A DNA stretch of 5,392 nt, from NCBI GenBank assembly GCA_937873245.1, contig CALMVY010000216.1, positions 1 through 5,392 on the forward strand. Direction: 5' to 3'. Positions 1 through 5,392 of this stretch are shown here, one piece after another. This DNA comes from an uncultured Arthrobacter sp. GTDB lineage: Bacteria; Actinomycetota; Actinomycetes; Actinomycetales; Micrococcaceae. The notes beneath the pieces were generated by a model. The model was given only the letters and a program-made list of their open reading frames with translations, had not been told where the DNA came from and did not search any database. How positions within the stretch are numbered: the stretch's first letter is position 1; each line of letters opens with the position of its first letter. Made by a program: the position numbers and the translations under genes.

Positions 1-127
1 CCAGCGCCAGCCAGTCGCGCCACGGCGCGCGCGGTGCCTGGCCGGATGTTGCCCCGTTGGGCGTTGTCCCGGCGGCGTAGTTGCGGACGGCGCCGGTGCT
101 GCTGCGGGTAATGGAAGTGTTGCTCAT
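1..127 (-). CDS. MFS transporter (probable drug efflux, DHA2-like), N-terminal fragment
   Basis: On the minus strand an ATG at 127-125 opens a frame of 42 codons that runs off the left edge without a stop. It reads MSNTSITRSSTGAVRNYAAG, continues through a Gly/Ala/Pro-rich stretch, and ends in APWRDWLAL. A polar, disordered N-terminus followed by a W-R-D-W-L motif is the usual lead-in to the first membrane helix of actinobacterial multidrug MFS permeases; this is family recall, because no membrane helix is inside the window. The gene is divergent from a TetR-type regulator, with a shared palindrome between them, which fits an efflux pump under local repression. No Shine-Dalgarno precedes the ATG, and a TATAGT box ends 7 bases before it, so the transcript is probably leaderless. 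The identity is an inference from about 42 residues plus context; another membrane protein is possible. Confidence 0.6.
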   Translation of the reverse strand, partial: MSNTSITRSSTGAVRNYAAGTTPNGATSGQAPRAPWRDWLAL

Positions 128-130
128 GCA

Positions 131-162
131 CTTAACTATACCGTCTGGACGGTACAGTTAAG
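131..162. promoter_or_regulatory. TetR-type operator palindrome between the divergent genes
   Basis: The left arm CTTAACTATACCGTC (131-145) and right arm GACGGTACAGTTAAG (148-162) are reverse complements at 14 of 15 positions, separated by TG. The dyad is long, symmetrical and placed exactly between the transporter and the TetR gene. It overlaps the predicted -10 box of the transporter and a TACAGT box (153-158) that could serve tetR. The TACCGTC/GACGGTA core resembles operators bound by TetR-family homodimers. Binding of the neighbouring regulator here, repressing both genes, is inferred from position and symmetry. Confidence 0.85.
135..140 (-). promoter_or_regulatory. -10 box of the leftward transporter gene, leaderless transcript
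   Basis: On the minus strand TATAGT (140-135) is a near-consensus -10 element. A start point about 7 bases downstream falls at 127-128, on or next to the A of the transporter ATG, so the mRNA would have essentially no 5' leader. The lack of any purine-rich ribosome site before that ATG agrees. Leaderless mRNAs are common in actinobacteria. The -35 region is poor (TCTTAA or TTAACT at 163-156, depending on spacing). The box lies inside the palindrome, so a bound repressor would block polymerase. Confidence 0.55.
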
Positions 163-209
163 AAACGAGACCGTAAGAAACACCTCCGCCGCGGGGGATG
201 ATAGGACGC

Positions 210-749
210 ATGGCCAGAAAACCCGTCGCCCGCGAAGCCGTCCTCGACGCGTTCGAAACCCTGCTGATCGAAGAGGGTGAACGTGCCGCCACGCTGGATG
301 CAGTGGCCCGGCTGGCCGGCGTCTCCAAGGGCGGCCTGCTGTACCACTTCCCCAACAAGGAAGCGATGATTTCCGTCCTGCTGGAACGGCTGGACCGGCT
401 GCTCGCCGAGGACCTCGCTGCCATGGCCGCCGCACCGGAAGGCGCTGCGGCGTACTTCATCAAGTCTTCGGTCTGGGCGGATACGCCATTGGACCGGGTC
501 TTCGTCGCCGCCACCCGACTGGCCGAGGTGGCCCACCAGGAGACCCTGCGGCGCATGGCCGCAGTCCAGGCATCCTGGCTGGAACTGCTGGCGGCCGACG
601 TCGGTCCCGCCATGGCGAAGCCGGTCCTCTATATGGGGGACGGCCTGTACTTCAATGCCATGCTGGCCCGCGGTCCAGGCGGGTCGCGCCCGGAAGTCGG
701 CGCCGACGTCGAGAGTCTGCTCACCGCCCTCGGGCGGCTCCGCGGCTAA
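210..749 (+). CDS. TetR/AcrR-family transcriptional regulator
   Basis: A 179-residue protein of normal TetR size. Residues about 8-50 form the DNA-binding domain. The helix-turn-helix is TLDAVARLAGVSKGGLLYHF (about 28-47), followed by the family-typical PNKEAM; the GVSKGGLLYHF recognition region is diagnostic. The remainder is helical and rich in Ala and Leu, as expected for the ligand-binding and dimerisation domain, and gives no clue to the ligand. I chose ATG 210 because AGGA (203-206) lies just upstream, although the spacing is short. An in-frame ATG at 198 adds only MIGR and has GGGGG directly against it, so it is less likely. The gene is divergent from a probable MFS pump and faces a palindrome at 131-162, so it most likely represses the pump and itself and is released by a compound the pump exports. 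Family is near certain; target and ligand are inferred. Confidence 0.93.
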   Translation: MARKPVAREAVLDAFETLLIEEGERAATLDAVARLAGVSKGGLLYHFPNKEAMISVLLERLDRLLAEDLAAMAAAPEGAAAYFIKSSVWADTPLDRVFVAATRLAEVAHQETLRRMAAVQASWLELLAADVGPAMAKPVLYMGDGLYFNAMLARGPGGSRPEVGADVESLLTALGRLRG

Positions 750-762
750 GAGTCTCTGTCGC

Positions 763-778
763 GGCCCGACGGCGGGCC
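763..778 (+). terminator. GC-rich hairpin after tetR, weak terminator candidate
   Basis: GGCCCG (763-768) and CGGGCC (773-778) are perfectly complementary around an ACGG loop, 13 bases after the tetR stop. No T-run follows, so it is not a classical intrinsic terminator. GC-rich hairpins without a U-tract do serve as terminators in some actinobacteria, but the stem is only 6 bp and the surrounding DNA is very GC-rich, so chance is a real alternative. Confidence 0.3.
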
Positions 779-848
779 CGGCGCGTAACGCTCGCGCTGA
801 CCCGGTGGCTGGTTTGCGGACGCGGGCCGGGCGTAGGACAATGAGAGC

Positions 849-864
849 TGTGACTGTTGTCACG
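849..864. promoter_or_regulatory. CRP/GlxR-like dyad upstream of the glycine riboswitch
   Basis: TGTGA (849-853), six bases, then TCACG (860-864) matches the TGTGA-N6-TCACA consensus of the CRP/FNR family at 9 of 10 defined positions; the inner GTGAC/GTCAC arms are perfect. Actinobacterial CRP homologues (GlxR, Cmr) bind this consensus. The site sits 18 bases before a candidate -10 box (871-876), in the -35/spacer region, which would favour repression or interference over activation. A short dyad can arise by chance, and no regulator is identified in the window. Confidence 0.4.
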
Positions 865-870
865 CCAAGT

Positions 871-876
871 TAATAT
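871..876 (+). promoter_or_regulatory. Candidate -10 box of the gcv operon
   Basis: TAATAT lies in the only A/T-rich patch of this region. A start about 6-7 bases downstream falls at 882-884, a few bases before the first riboswitch stem at 888, which is where a riboswitch transcript should begin. The -35 position (around 848-853, CTGTGA) is a poor match. A second possibility is TTGCGG (814-819) with 17 bases to GACAAT (837-842), which would start near 849 and give a longer leader. The choice between them is not settled by sequence. Confidence 0.4.
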
Positions 877-887
877 GCCTTTGATCT

Positions 888-1092
888 GCGGCGGGAGAGT
901 TCTGCTTGTAGGTACAAGCAGGCGCCGTAGGAGCAAACCCTCCCCAGGAATCTCTCAGGCCCATGTACCGCCGCGGCAAGGCAACTCTGGAAAGTAGCAG
1001 GCTGTCTGCATAGACATGCTGTGCTCACCGACGGTGCAAGCGGAGCCATGCGAGAGCACGGCTACGCGGAAACTCTCAGGTCCAATACAGAG
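888..1092 (+). promoter_or_regulatory. Tandem glycine riboswitch (two aptamers)
   Basis: Two glycine aptamers in series. Aptamer 1 (888-974) is closed by GCGGCGG (888-894) with CCGCCGC (968-974), has the conserved GGGAGAG after the stem, a strong hairpin TGCTTGTA/TACAAGCA (903-910/913-920), the GGCGCCGTAGGAGCAAAC core and CTCTCAGG (952-959). Aptamer 2 (985-1092) is closed by CTCTG (985-989) with CAGAG (1088-1092), contains CACCGACGGTGCAAGC, a hairpin TGTCT-GCAT-AGACA (1003-1016), a hairpin with a GAGA tetraloop (1044-1063) and a second CTCTCAGG (1073-1080). The linker is about 10 bases. In this family glycine binding usually turns the gcv operon on, and gcvP follows directly. No terminator hairpin with a T-run is seen after aptamer 2, so control may be at translation start; that is inference. 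Aptamer 2 has GGAAAG where GGAGAG is usual. Confidence 0.95.
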
Positions 1093-1141
1093 CGGGGAGG
1101 AACCCGAATCAATGTGGCGTACCCTGCGCCGCCTTAGTTAT

Positions 1142-1145
1142 GGAG
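1142..1145 (+). promoter_or_regulatory. Ribosome-binding site fixing the gcvP start at GTG 1152
   Basis: GGAG at 1142-1145 stands 6 bases before GTG 1152, an ideal spacing. The ATG at 1140 overlaps this GGAG and has only GCCGCCTTAGTT before it, with no ribosome site. From the GTG the protein starts MTVTSASTSFVDRHIG, which looks like the usual start of actinobacterial GcvP. Confidence 0.65.
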
Positions 1146-1151
1146 TTCCTT

Positions 1152-4049
<2,898 letters not shown>

Positions 4050-4061
4050 GGACAGCCAACG

Positions 4062-5030
4062 ATGACTGAGAACTACACGGCACTTTACGAAGAGCACAAG
4101 AAGCTCGGCGCCTCCTTCACGGATTTCGGCGGCTGGCAGATGCCGCTGAAGTACAGCTCCGAACTCGCTGAGCACCACGCCGTCCGCAAGTCCGCGGGCC
4201 TGTTCGACCTCTCCCACATGGGCGAGGTGTGGGTGACCGGACCGGACGCCGCAGCCTTCCTCGACTACGCCCTGGTGGGCAAGATCTCCGCGATGGCGGT
4301 CGGCAAGGCCAAGTACTCGCTGATCTGCAATGAGGACGGCGGCATCATCGACGACCTCATCACCTACCGGCGTGATGACCAGAAGTTCCTCGTGGTCCCC
4401 AACGCGGGCAACGCCAAGGTCGTGGCCGCGGCCCTCGCCGAGCGGGCTGAAGACTTCAACGTCACCGTCGAGGACGCGTCCGCCGAGACCTCGCTGATCG
4501 CCGTGCAGGGCCCCAAGGCCCAGGAGATCCTGCTGCGCCTGGTCCCGGCCGCGCAGCACGAGCTCGTCACCGGCCTGAAGTACTACGCCGCCGTCGACGT
4601 CCCGTTCATGTTCGGCGGTACCAGCCAGGAACTCCTGCTGGCCCGCACCGGCTACACCGGTGAAGACGGCTTCGAGATCTTTGTCGCCAACGACGACGCC
4701 GCCGCGCTCTGGCAGGCGCTCGTCGCCATCGCCGAGGACGGCGAACTGACGCCCGCCGGCCTGGCGTCCCGCGACTCGCTCCGCCTCGAAGCTGGCATGC
4801 CGCTCTACGGCAACGAACTCTCCATCGACGGCGACCCGTACGCCGCCGGGCTGGGCCCGATCGTCGCGCTGTCCAAGGAAGGCGACTTCGTCGGCAAGGC
4901 CGCCCTGGCCGCCAAGAAGGAAGCCGGCGCCGGCGCCACCACGGGCCGAGCGAGACTTCGGCCACTGGATGGGATTCGATGCCGTGCACCATGCGGCTGG
5001 CCTCTTGCGGTTTGTAACCGAGCGAGATGA
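4062..5030 (+). CDS. gcvT: Aminomethyltransferase (T-protein), truncated and fused to foreign sequence
   Basis: T-protein moves the one-carbon unit from aminomethylated H-protein to tetrahydrofolate, releasing ammonia. The native part spans residues 1 to about 294 (to about 4943): FTDFGGWQMPLKY (about 19-31), HAVRKSAGLFDLSHMGEV (39-56), the conserved GGIIDDLI with the catalytic-type Asp near 97, ARTGYTGEDGFEIF and LRLEAGMPLYGNEL. Family members are about 365-375 residues, so roughly 75-80 are missing, essentially the whole C-terminal barrel domain. After KKEAGAGATT the frame reads 28 residues (GRARLRPLDG onward) that are antisense to ruvA, then TGA 5028-5030. The start ATG is 12 bases after gcvP with a modest AGGGA site overlapping the gcvP stop. 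The break coincides with the GC and strand change, so it most likely reflects a chimeric sequence and the real gene is probably intact. In relatives gcvH usually follows. Confidence 0.9.
   Translation: MTENYTALYEEHKKLGASFTDFGGWQMPLKYSSELAEHHAVRKSAGLFDLSHMGEVWVTGPDAAAFLDYALVGKISAMAVGKAKYSLICNEDGGIIDDLITYRRDDQKFLVVPNAGNAKVVAAALAERAEDFNVTVEDASAETSLIAVQGPKAQEILLRLVPAAQHELVTGLKYYAAVDVPFMFGGTSQELLLARTGYTGEDGFEIFVANDDAAALWQALVAIAEDGELTPAGLASRDSLRLEAGMPLYGNELSIDGDPYAAGLGPIVALSKEGDFVGKAALAAKKEAGAGATTGRARLRPLDGIRCRAPCGWPLAVCNRAR
4942..4950. other. Junction between actinobacterial and proteobacterial DNA
   Basis: Rightward, GcvT similarity stops after about codon 294 (4941-4943). Leftward on the minus strand, RuvA-like residues run through ...HPVAEVSL, whose Leu codon is 4948-4950, and then become non-RuvA (GPWWRRR). 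The breakpoint therefore lies in about 4942-4950. Both genes are cut mid-frame at the same place, with a change of GC content, codon use and phylum. A short inverted repeat, GGCCGA (4944-4949) and TCGGCC (4958-4963), spans it. There is no transposase, integrase, att-like repeat or target duplication. Confidence 0.85.
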
Positions 5031-5392
5031 GCGCGCTGACCGCGTCGTTGACCGCGCCGCCTTGGTCAAACGCCTGCTGCTCGCTCGCCGTGGGCGTGTC
5101 GGATAACGGATACGCGCCGCCGGGCCAATCTTTTAGGCGATCGCGCATCTCCAGAATCAGGCGTTCGGCGGTCTTTTTACCGATGCCGGGCAGACGCGTG
5201 AGGCTGGCGCTGTCGTTGTTTTGCACGCAGCGTACAAAGCCCAGCGCCGACACGCCGGATAAAATCGCCAGCGCCAGCTTGGCGCCTACGCCGTTGATTT
5301 TAATCAAGGCGCGGAACAAGGCGCGCTCGGATTCATCGATAAAACCGAACAATAAATGCGCGTCGTCGCGCACCACGAGGTGGGTATGCAGG
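4948..5392 (-). CDS. ruvA: Holliday junction branch migration protein RuvA, partial at both ends
   Basis: RuvA forms the tetramer that holds the Holliday junction while RuvB drives branch migration. About 148 of roughly 200 residues are present. The fragment enters at the window edge with LHTHLVVRDDAHLLFGF, the end of the N-terminal OB-fold domain. It then has both helix-hairpin-helix motifs, LIKINGVGAKLALAIL and LTRLPGIGKKTAERLILEM, an acidic/Gln-rich linker, and the RuvB-contacting C-terminal domain with ALISLGYKPQEASRMVHGIE. It breaks after AEVSL, where a segment like EELIRxAL and a stop would be expected. About 50-55 N-terminal residues lie outside the window and about 8-15 C-terminal ones are lost at the join. 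YKPQEASRMV and the HhH sequences match gammaproteobacterial RuvA closely. GC is lower and TTA/TTT codons appear, unlike the left side. The host genus cannot be named from this. Confidence 0.95.

Noticed and set aside
132..863. Minus-strand open frame of about 243 codons over tetR
   Set aside because: It is antisense to a clear TetR gene with a helix-turn-helix, crosses the operator and has no recognisable motifs.
1116..1130. GGCG/CGCC hairpin after the riboswitch as an intrinsic terminator
   Set aside because: It is only 4 bp with a 7-base loop and has no T-run (GCCTTAGTTA follows), so it does not qualify as a terminator.
4606..4947. Leftward continuation of the ruvA frame past the join as a longer RuvA fusion protein
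   Set aside because: The added residues are Arg/Trp/Gly-rich and antisense to gcvT, with no RuvA similarity. It is a read-through across the chimeric join and not a fusion protein.

Overview
The window is a join of two unrelated pieces of DNA. Bases 1 to about 4945 come from a high-GC Gram-positive bacterium, most likely Arthrobacter or a close Micrococcaceae relative. The reasons are strong G/C preference at third codon positions, a tandem glycine riboswitch in front of gcvP, and GcvP and GcvT proteins of actinobacterial type. Bases from about 4948 to the end come from a proteobacterial ruvA gene, probably gammaproteobacterial. It lies on the opposite strand with lower GC (about 57% in one sampled 60-base line, against about 68% in a line just before the join) and codons such as TTA, TTT and AAA that the left side avoids.

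Left end (1-749): the first 42 codons of a probable MFS transporter run leftward off the window. A TetR-family regulator runs rightward. A near-perfect 32-bp palindrome lies between them, overlapping the predicted transporter -10 box. This is the usual layout of a self-regulated efflux pair, and the transporter mRNA looks leaderless.

Middle (750-1151): there is no clear protein gene of normal size. This stretch holds a weak hairpin after tetR, a CRP/GlxR-like dyad, a candidate promoter, a two-aptamer glycine riboswitch (888-1092), a strong Shine-Dalgarno facing a 24-codon upstream reading frame, and the gcvP start. The best gcvP start is GTG at 1152, with its own GGAG, and not the ATG at 1140.

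Right (1152-5030): gcvP (glycine decarboxylase, complete) is followed 12 bases later by gcvT (aminomethyltransferase). Together with gcvH and lipoamide dehydrogenase, which are not in the window, they form the glycine cleavage system, which turns glycine into CO2, ammonia and methylene-tetrahydrofolate. The riboswitch probably raises their expression when glycine is abundant. gcvT is cut after about residue 294 by the join, so its C-terminal domain is missing, and the frame reads 28 foreign codons to a stop at 5030.

End (4948-5392, minus strand): a RuvA fragment lacking its N-terminus (window edge) and its last residues (join). The simplest explanation of the join is a chimeric assembly or amplification artefact; a real rearrangement is possible but less likely. 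I found no CRISPR array, mobile element, tRNA, rRNA or new defence-like system.
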